This document shows, piece after piece, positions 1-11,355 of a stretch of DNA of 64,000 nucleotides. This DNA comes from Marchantia polymorpha subsp. ruderalis (lineage: Eukaryota > Streptophyta > Marchantiopsida > Marchantiales > Marchantiaceae). The position numbers were made by a program, and so were the translations under genes. The stretch lies in NCBI GenBank assembly GCA_037833965.1, contig AP031357.1:11552001-11616000 (forward strand), in the 5' to 3' direction. The notes beneath the pieces were generated by a model that worked only from the letters and a program-made list of their open reading frames with translations, was not told the origin of the DNA and did not search any database. Positions within the stretch are counted from its first letter, which is position 1, and every line of letters starts with the position of its first letter.

Positions 1-59
1 GAACATGGACTAATTTGTTTCAATCCCACTTCTGATCCAGCAAATAAAAGATTTCACAC

Positions 60-1472
60 CTGGCCCTTATGCTGCTCGGCAAGTAAGAAGAGAGCAAGAC
101 GAGCCCACTCACTAACATCTTGCGGCAAAAGTTTTGTGACCTCCTTCGGTAGCTTATCTGGAGTGATCAACTGCATGACAGGTGAGAAAGTCAGTGATTA
201 ACTCGACTTCAAGCTTCGACATATTTGGAATGCCAAAATTGAACGAGAATAATATGCTTATTACTTGCCAATAACACTTAATCGCCATCCATCACTCAAA
301 GCCAACTTCGCAAGGAATCCTAGATTCAGGAAAATTTTGAACACCCCATCGCTCAAGACCTTGACTAACCATGCGGCTACTATCTGCAAGATGTGTACCG
401 AAGCAGAGTAACACGCCTAATCGAAGCTAGTACTCACCAGATCTCGGGAAACACGAAGAACGCGCTCGCCAGCTTGAATGGGACGGGTAGCGAACAATGC
501 CCTGCGGCGACAGGTACGATTTCAGCACTGGAGAGTCACAATCGAAGTTATTACCATTTTCCACGGCTTAGATATGAGCGATAGCGAACAATGCCCAGAG
601 GTAAAAGGTCTGAAACGCGAACGATTACAAATATTTAAAACAATTGAATGTCTCAATTCGCCGACGGCCTAATAATTAGAATCATAAGCATAACTTCGCT
701 GATCGTCTCAATATCAGTGACAATCAGCAATCTAATTGACAGTTAGTTGAACCCATACAGTACCTGCCATGTGTGGAGATTCCCACAGTAGTACTCAGAT
801 AAGCATCTCGCTGTCCGCGCTCTTTCAGCCAATCAAGGAACTCAACCTGCTCCTTGTAGCTTACAGGCTGAACCTACGCGCACGGAAGGAATGCTCATGA
901 GACATCATTCTAGAATAAACAGTGCGGCCAAGTACAAAATCGAAAGAAGGAAACTGCGGCAGTCTTGGCCAGGTCTATGCTTATTGTTCACGAAATCCGA
1001 ACTTCCAAGTTTGAAAGGCATGAGAAACGAAAGCCGAGAGTAACAAGGTTTTAAATCCAGAGTCATTCTCTAGCATCACTATGCGACTATCTTATCGAAC
1101 GATGGAAAATCCAGGATCCTTGATCGAAGAAAACATTACAAACTATTATAAAAAAACGAGTGAGAACTTCATGAAAAAGAGCAGATCGCCATCAGCTCCT
1201 TGGATTGAACTAAAACAACGAAACGGACTCGTAGGACAACGTAGGACGTTTGTCGCACACACCTGCACAATAGGCCCGGCGATACGTGTGCGAACATTAG
1301 AACACACGGCAGTGGGATGAGGCAAGCATATCATGCTCCGCCGGGCCCTGCTCAAGGTCCCCCACATTGTTTCCTTGGTTTCCCTCTTATGAGATTTCAG
1401 CTCCCTTTCAGAACCTCTTGAAACTTTCCCTGCTCCACCAGTATCCTCCACGCCATTACTGATGCCCTGCAT
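60..1472 (-). CDS. SET-domain protein lysine methyltransferase, Rubisco LSMT-like, 5' part only
   Basis: Four exons fit together in phase: 1263-1472, 764-873, 438-501 and 60-170, each with GT-AG borders (donors CAG|GTGTGT, CAG|GTACTG, CTG|GTGAGT, CAG|GTGTGA). They give about 165 residues; the rest of the gene lies left of base 1. The start of the SET fold is visible: a WLKERG segment, then GISTHGRALFATRPIQAGER (the N-terminal SET strand with the GRALFA turn), then WARLALFLLAEQHKGQ, typical of the plant plastid SET family that includes Rubisco large-subunit methyltransferase. The catalytic NHxxxx and Tyr motifs are outside the window. Exon 1 is poorly conserved and rich in Arg, Ser and Thr, so it may encode a plastid transit peptide. 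The start could be the ATG at 1472 or the one at 1367, just before an MWGTLSRARR segment. The family assignment is firm; the substrate is not known from sequence. Confidence 0.85.
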
Positions 1473-2200
1473 TCCGAGCTTGACCCTCACTAATTAATGC
1501 GATTCAAGTCTATCCATAGTCCTGTCACCACGCTGTCAATAGCGGTTCTCTGCCCTTCCTGCGTATGCGCATGACTTAATCTTAGCATCACGTTAAAGAG
1601 TCCAAGTGCTGTTTGTCAGAGGTGCTCCTGCGTCGACACCACCGGACTTTCAGGCCACCCGTCCAGGCCTCCATTTCTCTCCAAAATTCGTTAAAATTCT
1701 GCCCGAGTCTCATAACTCCGAAGAGCGAAAGCTCGATACCCGACAAGAGTCCAACTTCAGGATCGTAGGATGCGAACGAGAGAGAGAGAGTATCTCATTC
1801 ACGCACGGAACGCAGCATACACACAAATTTGGCAGGCAGCTCACACACGCTGTCTCCCGATGATCACGCGATGTCCTTCCTCCCTCGCTCACTCACTCAC
1901 TCGGAAGCTATTCCAGGCGCAAGCAGTCCAGACCAAGAAGCCAGCGAAGGGTGCAGCGATCAGACGTAACTCCCCAGGGGAAGTGGGGAGGCACTCAGAT
2001 TCTCGACCCGCGGCTGCCTCCAAGGAGTCATCGTCCGACTAACGACACAGGCGACGGGCTGAAGCGATAATAACGAGCATCGCAACGAGAGCAGCGGCAC
2101 GGCCTGGACGTCGAAGCTCGTCCCGCGCAGTTCAATGCACTGACTGACTTTTCACTGACGGCCCGGTCCTCTCTCGGTCTCTCTGCAGCGACCGTCGCGC
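1473..2200. promoter_or_regulatory. Upstream region of the SET-domain gene
   Basis: No coding exon was recognised here. The stretch lies just upstream of the likely start codon of the minus-strand SET-domain gene and becomes GC-richer towards 2.2 kb. It includes a short GA run at about 1779-1791. A promoter and 5' UTR role is inferred from position only; no TATA box was identified with confidence. Confidence 0.4.
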
Positions 2201-3600
2201 ATCAATGCGTGACTCCTAGACTTCATTCACATCAGATGTGTAAAGGCTTTCACCACAGCAGCAGACGCAGCCAGGGAGGGAGCCAGGCAGCCAGCCAGGC
2301 AACGCAACGACCCGTCCATCGCCATCGCCATCGCCAGGCAGCCAGCCAGCCAAAAACAGTGGAGGTGCGCCTCCCGCCGCATGGGTTAGCGCACAGGCGA
2401 CGACGCCACTGCGAGCTCCTGGCCGCGGCACGTGCATTCCATCCGCCTCCGACCGACCATCATTGTCTGCTCGCCTGCTTTTATTACCTGCTCCTCGTCC
2501 TCGTCCTCGGCCTCGGCCTCGCCTCCTCTTCCTCCCCTCCAATCACTCCAATCCCCGTCTTCGTACCTGAACTCTGCTCCTGCTCCTGCTCCTGCTCCGA
2601 CAACCACCACCGTCAGCGCAGCGATCTGCGCCCTTCCACTTCTTCCGTCCTCCCTCCCTCGCCTGCGTTCACCTCATCGTCGTGGCCCCATTGCCCTCGC
2701 CCGAGCCCCACTTGTGCACTTTCGCTCGCCCGCCTTCATTTATCTGTTCGTGAATCTCGACGCACGGGCCCATCGATCGATCGACCCATCCATGGCGCGA
2801 TCGCTCGCCCGAGCATTCATGAGCCCGGCGCTCCTTTCTCCTGCGCTCTGCTCTGCTGCCATCGTCGCGCCCCTTTTGGCCCCGTGAGCATTTTCTTCGG
2901 ACCCGGCTCGATGCAGCGGACCAGACCCATCGGACGGTGCGGCAGATCTCGGCTGTCAGAGCGACGGCCGTCGTTCCGACCGCGGTCATCAATCCGTCTG
3001 TCCGTCCGTCTGTCCGTCCGTCCACATCCAGATGGTGCTGAGGGCGCTCTATTTTTGCCCTCTGGCCGGTACAGTCAGCATCTTTCTGCCCGTCTTGGTC
3101 ATCTGCACCCTCCCCGACCCGACCCTACCCGACCCGCCGACCGGTCCCGTCGCCGTGTTGCAATTGCCGGTTCCGAAGTTTTACTTTCTCTCCATCCGTC
3201 CGTGTGTTCCTCGTACATCCGACATGCTATTACTGTTCCGATACGGAGCGCTCTGTTTACTATTTCTGACAACGCACATCCTCAGTCCGTGCCTACACAG
3301 AAAGGCCACCCGATTCTACGACTTCGATTACGACCCCAATCCTAAAGTACCCGTCTCAAGGACGCGGTCCTCCGGACTATCAACCAGGTCGAACGTCCTC
3401 GTAGTTTCCACGAAGCTCGGGCCGGTCCTGCTCTTGGGGTCGGCTGGAGTCCTCCGAGGGAAGAACGACCGCAAGCGACATGGACAATGAACATGTGACG
3501 AGAATCGAGTTAATTGCGCGAGATTCAGGCGAGATCTTGGTTGCGTAGATTTCTCCTTCCTGTAGCTTCTTCGTCGAGCTCGAGCCTTTGCTTCTCTCTA
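2201..3600 (+). promoter_or_regulatory. CT-rich low-complexity tract, possible promoter or long 5' leader
   Basis: The plus strand is strongly C+T rich for about 1 kb, with short tandem motifs: CCATCG repeats and CCAGCCAGC runs near 2315-2350, CTCCTGCTCC repeats near 2573-2597, GTCC/GTCT tetranucleotides at 2996-3025 and CCGACCC repeats near 3113-3142. Such pyrimidine-rich tracts are common in plant leaders and promoters. A 378-codon frame runs through it (2209-3345), but its product is only low-complexity Pro, Ser, Arg and His with no domain, so I treat it as an artefact of composition. If this is a leader, transcription would be on the plus strand, but no downstream coding gene was found. 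Confidence 0.4.
2996..3025. repeat. Tetranucleotide microsatellite (GTCC/GTCT)
   Basis: Alternating GTCT and GTCC units form an imperfect tetranucleotide array inside the pyrimidine-rich tract, just before the end of the GC-rich region. Confidence 0.8.
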
Positions 3601-6600
3601 CCTCGACCCCGGTACTGTACTCGTGACATCGTTACATGCGTTACTATGAGGATTTAAGCATCTGCCGAGGGCCACTATGCTCACTGATTACGTATCATCG
3701 GGGGTTAAGTAAAGTGGGGCCTTTGGGTTGACATGATGTCGTCCATCAAACCAGATTCATTCTCGAGGGGAGGCCTAGTGTCAACTCGAGATCTATCATT
3801 AGTTCTATCGTCGCGCTATACTTTTCGTTCGCTCGACTTCTTTTCGGGTCTATTTGGCTATGGGCCACTTTGTCTGCCATTCTCCTTTTTGCTCCATTCT
3901 CTGGCCTGACATGATCTAAGTAACATGCTACTTTGTGTTTCATTATCCAATAATGTGACAAATATCCAATCTATGCAGCACTAGCTACCTCACATTCCTT
4001 TCCTGTTTGACCTTGTGCGAGACCGTACCCCTGTTCATTGGAAGCCCTTCCTTGCGATATTGTACACGAGGTGTTTGATTCAGATATATTCCCAGCCGCT
4101 CTTTCCAACAGGGCTTGGCTTTTTATCGTTCCGAACGCCTGTCTGGTGGCCCTTCTCTCTGCTTCATTATGGTTTATGTGAATGTCTTTGAAGCCTGCAG
4201 AAAGGGGAGCTATTTCCCTTGGCCAGCAGAGAAGAGACTAGAGGAAGTCAGAACAGCGAACGGATTGGTGCAATCAATCCAGCTACTCTTTGGTCCATCT
4301 CGAGACGAAGGCTTCTATCTCCTTTCCCTCACTCGGGGTTTATCCTGAGTGGTCGAGATTAACATCGTCGTCGAGTTACAACTATCTGATTTGATTTCAT
4401 GTTCTGAATTCATCCAGACATTGGCTCACTACACTGTACTGAAGTATGCATCTACTTCTGATTAGCCAGAATGAAAATGCTTGCCGATCTCATGTTGTTT
4501 CATGGTACCTTTCGTTCAGCTCAGAGAAGTGATGATTAGAGCATTAAGTGGCAAGCTGGTGGATGTCGTCAAGGCCAGGCTGTTGGCATTCCATTCGCGC
4601 TTGTCAGCATCCGAAAATTGCTCTTTCCATCTGCCCAAGAGTTTCCGTTCCGACACCATTCACTCTGTCCATTTTCGTTCGGTCGGCCTTATTATGAATG
4701 CACAACGGAGCCTTTATAGTCTCCAAGTACAGTAATCAGCATTACCCAGTACTGTCATCAGATTACAGCTTCGAGTCATTAGTCTTTATGTTGCACTTGC
4801 TTACATCGCAGTTGCTCGAAGAAACCCAGTGCTCATGACGCAATTCCAAATACAAAACCTTCCAACCGCACGAAGCTTTGCATGACCGTGATGAACGTGC
4901 CTTCGCCTTGAAATACCCTCCCTTTGAGAGAATCAGCTCACCAAAATTAGGGAATCTACATCACGGTTTAAAATTCAATGTCCCTCAAAATGACGGACCA
5001 ACAATTTAAAACTTGTCCCAAAACTAGTCTTTACGGATCCATCAAATGACTGCCATTGATACGACTTTTTGTTTCATTCCCTTTGTCAACTTCAGAAGAA
5101 CTTGTTTTTTTTCAGTAACTGTACGTTAAATTTTAAAGGTGATGATGGAGAGTTGGTCTGTTTGCAAGAACACGTATGTGCGACTTACGTCTTGTTATTA
5201 AGTCATTGGATCGCAAACCGTAGGGATGTTGTAGATGTTGAATTTTTTTGATATTTGTTAATTTGCTAGTGAGTTTTTCAGCTGAATATATAAATGTGGA
5301 GCATATGCTTACAGCACCTATGAGCTGATCCTCTTAAGTAACCCCATAAGTTTTCAAGTAACCTGGGAACGATAGAAACTCTAGGCAGGGGTAAATAACA
5401 CATCCATATATGTACATATATGTCCATGGATGACTTGTATCAAACCCGGACCTTCAAACGACCTCTGAAGAGAGTGCGGCTATTTATATAGATAAAAAAA
5501 GAGGAAATAAAAGTCGAGTGCACGTAACTGAGTTGCACGTAATTTGTAGCGTAAATGCGCATAGATAAGTTTCAGATCATTTTATCGGAAATAAACATCT
5601 ATGCGGGCAGGATTAATGGGAAATTTTCTTCACACGAAAGTATGGACTCTTCGATCTCACAACTGAACGAATTGGAGTTTTTGTTATTCTGATGTGCATA
5701 AGAAGATGGATCATGAGGTAATTTGTGAAGAGATCCGAAACAGGACTGGGCAAATGGGGATGAATGATAGATACCATGCTCAGCTGCTCGCTACATTCTA
5801 GAAGCATGTACATGTACATGTATCAGAAATCTCCTTCTGGAATGTTGTTTTTATTGAAAGCTGTTCTCCTCTTCTATTTCCACTATATATTTTAATCAGA
5901 GGAGATGATGATAAAAATCATAGGATCCAGCCCAGATTTGTAACACTTGGGTGCCGAGACCTGTAATCACTTCTGTGAAATGTCTATTGACTGAGTATGA
6001 GTCAGCATGCACTATCATGATAAGTTTGTCATCTAACAGAAATTCTGATTTTAATAATGGTTGCTCTTAAAAAACGATTTTGGCATCTTGAAGTCTGAAC
6101 CTTCGTACAGCACTCACCACCTTTCAGGTTGTACATAATCGTACAACAGTGATTCCTCCCATCTTGGATATAAATTTTTATTTCATGAGACCGTTAGTTT
6201 CACATGATCTTTCACACCTTCAAGAAAACTGATTAGTGTCCCTTAATCATGCATTAATTTAAAATTTCACTTTTGGAAGTAACGACTGTATAAGTGTCGT
6301 CCTTGGAGTTTTCTCATGCGAGTTTACACATTGGCATCGTTACGCTCATTTGTGAATCTAAATTTTTCATCATATATTTCCGTCGTGTTCTTAACTCAAG
6401 AATTGTGACGTTGCAATCACTTGACATTTAGTGATGTAGTTCACAAGAATAAGGCATTATACTCTTAAGTTGAAGCATTTGGTGTCCCATTGCTTTACCT
6501 GTGCACAAAAGTTGAGATGGTAAAGGTGCTCCAGGGCAACGTGACAAAAAGTGACGAGGATCAGATAGAAAGACACAACTTGTGGTAAAATGTAAGTGGA

Positions 6601-9442
6601 TAGAGATCATTATAAGACACCCACATATTTCTTGTCAGAATACTCATGGGTGATCTTAGTGTTCCAAGTGTAATCAAGTCCACAATATCATTGCTCCAAA
6701 GAGCAGTGTTTCAGTCAGAATCAGCATGTTGAAGTGTTCAGCCTGATAAAAAAATAATTGTCTGTCGCACAAACTTTCATGGAAAAGCAGAAGTGGACGT
6801 CGGATGGTGCACAAGGTTCATGGGCGACTTTTTCCCGAGAAATGTTTTTTTCGCACGAAACGAGATAAACTTTAATATACATCAATGATGTTCATACGTT
6901 TGATGATGGGATGACCAGTTTCTTTCAGCCAGAACGCGAAGTCCACTACTTGCTAGTTCTGGACACTTGCCATGTCACTGGAACCTTTTCAGCTTTTCAC
7001 ATGGGCCGCTTATTCCTCATGATTGAATTGGCCGCTTGCCTTATTTATCTATCCACAGTTGCTGCTCGGTGCTTCATGCATATTATGGGGTGAGTTTCAA
7101 CATTGGCATGCAAAGATATCACTCCCACGTCCATATGTGTATGTCTAATTTTTACGTGATTCTCGCTTTTGAAGACTGTATGATGTGTTCAAAATAGACC
7201 GAGAAATCACAGACGCTTTTCTTGGAACTATTTTTGGATATGCAGAAACTTTGTGCTGTCTTCGTCTTCCACTTTTCTTGATGCTCAGATCGCTCCTAAA
7301 GTTACCCTCGAAGTAGATTAGATAAGAAGGGAGGTGAAATATATTTCCAGAGATGTATTCCAACATTCAATACCAACAGATGTGACTCATACTTACTGCG
7401 TACATATACTCCAAAATTCTGATAATCGTTGGACGAGAATGCCGAACCTTATGGGCACTTACCAAACGTATCGAAACAAACACAAAGCAACTTTCCTTCT
7501 GATTTGATCTGGGGATATTTGCAACATTGATAGCTAACATAGTATTTCAACCTCCAGACCTGAGCTGTTTCGACCAATTTTTCTAGCATCTAATCCTTCT
7601 ATATTACTGTAGCTGTAATAGGGTGCAATTTTATTGATATGTCTTGGTCCTAGCTTAAGTATTCACCTCTTTAAAATAAAACAAAAATGTCTGGACCGGA
7701 AAAATTTACACGGAACTGAATGCACACTGGAAGACATAAATGATTCAAGTCTACGTGATAAATGCTTCTGGCTGTGATGTTTTCCGAATCTCAACTTTTT
7801 TTCAACTCGTCTACATCCAAAGATCAAGGCCACAAGTTTGGGGACGGTGCAATTTTTATTCCACAAGCTCTGATCGAATTTTCGTTTCATCTTCTCAGCA
7901 GCCAACTCGGTGGCGCTTCGTGGCCTCCAAAGCGGCGATGTACCCAGAGGGGGTTCAAGACAGACCCAAACAAAGAGTGGACGGGAGTAAAGTAATTCCC
8001 AGCTCCCCGTTGGGATGATTTGAAGTGGTTATTTATAACATTTTATAGTTGAAACTAGAGAAGAATCATCTTGCAGACTGAGAGAAAAAAACATTCTTTT
8101 TCGAAATGTGGATACTGACAGACACTTTCATTTTAATTGTATATGACTCATATAAAGTAAAATTTTGAGTCATATCTTATTATAAAATTATTGTATTCTC
8201 CTGCTAAATGAAGCAGTGAGAATTTTGATAAAGTCATGGGTAACGAGTGAAACCCCGGCCATTCCGCCTCACCGCCTTGGTTTACTTCTACCACCATCTT
8301 TTACACTCCCGGTATGAAGTCAAGTATCCGGTCCACGAGTCAAAATGGCCTTTTTTTTTATATATTGTGGATCGTTGGTCAGATCATGCTCCTTGGCCAA
8401 ATGGATGACATGTACAGTGTGCAACACTCCTCGTAGGATGATCCCAGTTCTCTAGGCCTCACCCTTTGCACCATGAGCCAGAAGGAATCTCTTTCGATGC
8501 AAAATGACAATCGTCTTTGCTGAAGTTCACAAAGGGAGAGAGAGAGAGAAATGAAGAGACAAAGAAAAGCGTCACGAGCACCACTTTTCAACTTTCAACA
8601 ACTGAACCAAATTTTCATGCCCCTTCAACGAAATGCCTTCAACACCCGAGGGTGCTCATACACACTCCTCGTGATAAATAGATACATATCCAGCGACTCT
8701 CGACAAAGTTCGTAGCTTGCATGCAAATTCTCCTTTTGGTCCCAACAGATGTGGAGGAAGTCGAGGACTTGGCTCATTGGATGTGTGTGTGTGTGTCCAC
8801 ATGAAGAGAAAAGCTCAGCTTAAATGCACGCTCATTTATGAAGAGCCATGGATGGATTCTCTGAGAAGTTGCGGTAAATCATGGAAATTACGAGAGTAAA
8901 ATACATGCCAAAAGGCGGAGTCCGGTGACCAACTTTGGATCAGACAAGGACAGAATACGTGAGGGAGAACAAGTAAAGAGCCATCAGAGAAAGATCCGTC
9001 GCGGTACAGAGATTAAAGGCCGATGTCTATGGATCCCATGACCAGAACCTTAAGTGGTGGCGAGGCGAGGCGAAACGCCTCCGAGCGTTTATAGAGCACG
9101 AACACTTCTGCAGCATAACGGAACATAACGGGGACGGTGGAATGCCGCGCATTAAACCTGTGTCTGAAGTTTGTATGGCAATTCAGACATTTGCCCCATC
9201 CCACTTCTGAGTTGCCATAAGAACTCTTACCGACAAACCCGAGTTACTCGACTCTACTCGACTCGACTGGGCTGGACTCGCTGTCATAATTGCTGCTGCG
9301 AATCTCGTCGTTGTTGGATTCCGAAAAGTCCATCTTCCACTGCAGGATGCAGTAACTCGAAGGGCAGAATTTGCCAAACCGACAAGCTCTTCCCTTCATA
9401 GCTTTTGCATCTATCTAGAGCATCCAAACTTCCAACAACAAT
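3601..9442. other. Intergenic region without recognisable genes
   Basis: All ORFs here are short, lack domains and have no coherent splice-compatible neighbours. Minor features seen are an 18-bp perfect palindrome at 5405-5422 (CATATATGTACATATATG), a GA run at about 8535-8549 and a GT run at about 8783-8794. No gene, tRNA or transposase motif could be supported. Confidence 0.6.
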
Positions 9443-9489
9443 CCTCGCATCTCAACCGAGCTCCGATAGTCCTCGGTTGAGATGCGAGG
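9443..9489. repeat. Perfect 18-bp inverted repeat with 11-nt loop
   Basis: The arm CCTCGCATCTCAACCGAG at 9443-9460 is exactly complementary to 9472-9489, separated by an 11-base loop. Pairing stops at 9442/9490. A perfect 18-bp stem would form a stable hairpin in RNA or a cruciform in DNA. Its loop is short for a plant pre-miRNA, and no poly(T) tract or coding gene ends nearby. Confidence 0.95.
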
Positions 9490-10879
9490 TGCTGGACTTC
9501 TCATTCTTCTCATCGTGAAGCGCAACATGTCACTTGCCACTGGCGGCTACTGTACTTCCTGTGCTTCGTGTTTTCTCACAGGCTTGAGCTCTCGTGATCA
9601 TCCAAATGTCAGATGGAAGCCGAATGGGAGGAAGAGGCCCCATTCCGATCCACTTCAGGGCATTTACCATTAAGATTGCGGGTAATTTCGAGAGGAGAGG
9701 ACTGTACTCTAATGAGCAAGGCCATCCGTAGCCGTCCTTGGGTGCTCGGTTGGTTAACTCCGTGCCTGACGAGTGGGACCACAGCGGTGTCGGTCCTGCG
9801 GTGCACGATAATCAGATCCACGACGGGCAAAAAGTGAAATGTGGGCGATTACCCAAGTTATTGTCGTTTCTCGGCATTAATGTTTTTCTTTCTGAGAAGA
9901 TACTTTGCAGGCTACCAGAATTCGATTCGGTTGCCGTCTGTGCCGTGCGAGCTCCGGCGAACGTCGAGCTGAGCCAGGCAGCCAGCCATTCAGCAGATTT
10001 GCGAGGACTCAGCCGCAGGTGTTCTGCCGAGACTCTGGGATCGTGAAGGGGGTGCCATTGGTCATGGCTGTGAATTGATGCTCGCCAGATCTTGTCCCAG
10101 AGTTTGTTGCAGCCATTCCATTCCGTCTGTCCTTCGATTTTGTCCCATCCGCCGTGATCGACGTTCGCTCTGAATCTGGACCTGCGGCGACGATAGACGC
10201 AGCTCCAGAGCTCCCCTCGTGGACCCATCAGCACTATTTGCCGAGAGTGGTTGGCGCAAAGAGTAGACGAGACGAGAGGAATTTGGAGCACGAAGATTCA
10301 GGTCTCTCGAAGTGGATCAGAGAGCGTTGGCCCGACTGCAGGGGACCACCAAGAACTCCGGATCCTTTCACCTACAATATGCTCTTCTGGTGCACTCGTG
10401 TTCTCTGATTTGTACGTGAGTACAGTCATCTCCCATTGGACGTGAACAGAAGAGCATAAATTCGCATTTCCTGCGTTCGCACTTGACACTGAGAGGAATT
10501 CACTTCAGTATAAGTCAATATTCTTACTAAGCTCTGGAGCTTGATTGCGAGATTGATTGATCTCTTCTGCGTTGCATCGCACTCGGACAGGTGAGATCTG
10601 TCCGGCCTTTCGCATCTGATACACCATCGATCTTCCGTGCTCTAGTTGTGCATCTTGACCGACAATCAGAGCGGGGAAGTTGTGAGAGAAGCCAAGAAAG
10701 AGCGACTCAGGACTGACGACAGCAAACAGACGAACTATCGGATCGGAGTCTCGACTGGAACACGAGTTTCAGTCGGTGATTATCCAGACCAAGACCTTCT
10801 TTCAAACTTACTTCAATCTACACGATCGAATCGAAACTGAAATGCTAGAATACAACGAAAGGAATCTCTGGACAAGCTG
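9490..10879. other. GC-richer intergenic region, no gene recognised
   Basis: This stretch is richer in GC than its surroundings and carries overlapping ORFs on both strands (the longest is 9812-10291 minus, 159 codons). Their predicted products show no domain and no splice-compatible partners. It may be promoter or leader sequence for something downstream, but nothing decides this. Confidence 0.4.
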
Positions 10880-10936
10880 CTGTGATTGGCTGATCTAGAC
10901 GGACTTGATCACCATGGAGTGATAAACCAATCACAG
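10880..10936. repeat. Inverted repeat made of two CCAAT-box-like elements
   Basis: CTGTGATTGG at 10880-10889 and its exact complement CCAATCACAG at 10927-10936 enclose a 37-base loop. Each arm contains a CCAAT core in opposite orientation. The pair ends 30 bases before the start of the small zinc-finger-like ORF at 10966, so it could be a promoter element, but this is inferred from position. Confidence 0.7.
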
Positions 10937-10965
10937 TCTCTTATCAAAACCAAAGGCAGCGAACC

Positions 10966-11355
10966 ATGCAGCCTGCCAAATCAGAGTACAGTTTTCAACC
11001 TGCTCAGGCAACTGATGAAGTAGCAGGGAGATTGTCTTGTCCTGTCCAAAGATGTAACGCCCAGTCATGCCCAGCTGTGTACCGAAGGACACGATGGAGT
11101 CAGACTGTGATGAATCATCTCCATGCAGAACATGGCTACCTTCAAGTTGCCGGTTTTATATCTGATTTCATGCGATGTTGTTACATATCCTTGGCACTGA
11201 TAGCACCGAGAGCAACGGGAAAGGAGCAAAAAAGAGAGTCAAGTATCTACGGCAATGAATATTCGAGGTGCAGGTTATGGAAGGAGTCTGCTTTTCGATA
11301 TCAAATAGATTTCAAACTACACTGTCACAGGGAGACCTCACGTGTCTTGAGGTGA
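10966..11355 (+). CDS. Small ORF with zinc-finger-like N-terminal half, uncertain
   Basis: This 129-codon frame starts at an ATG. Residues of roughly 29-62 contain cysteines followed by CPAVYRRTRWSQTVMNHLHAE and a further His: an arrangement of paired Cys, an aromatic, then HLxxxH that resembles a C2H2 or BED-type finger. BED fingers occur in plant regulators and in hAT transposases. The second half (after about residue 65) looks like translated intergenic sequence, so the real exon, if any, may stop earlier. No other finger, transposase catalytic motif or terminal repeats were found. It could be a decayed transposon fragment or a chance ORF. Confidence 0.25.
   Translation: MQPAKSEYSFQPAQATDEVAGRLSCPVQRCNAQSCPAVYRRTRWSQTVMNHLHAEHGYLQVAGFISDFMRCCYISLALIAPRATGKEQKRESSIYGNEYSRCRLWKESAFRYQIDFKLHCHRETSRVLR

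Noticed and set aside
2209..3345. 378-codon plus-strand ORF
   Set aside because: It lies in a pyrimidine-rich low-complexity tract, all frames there are open for long stretches, and the product has no domain.
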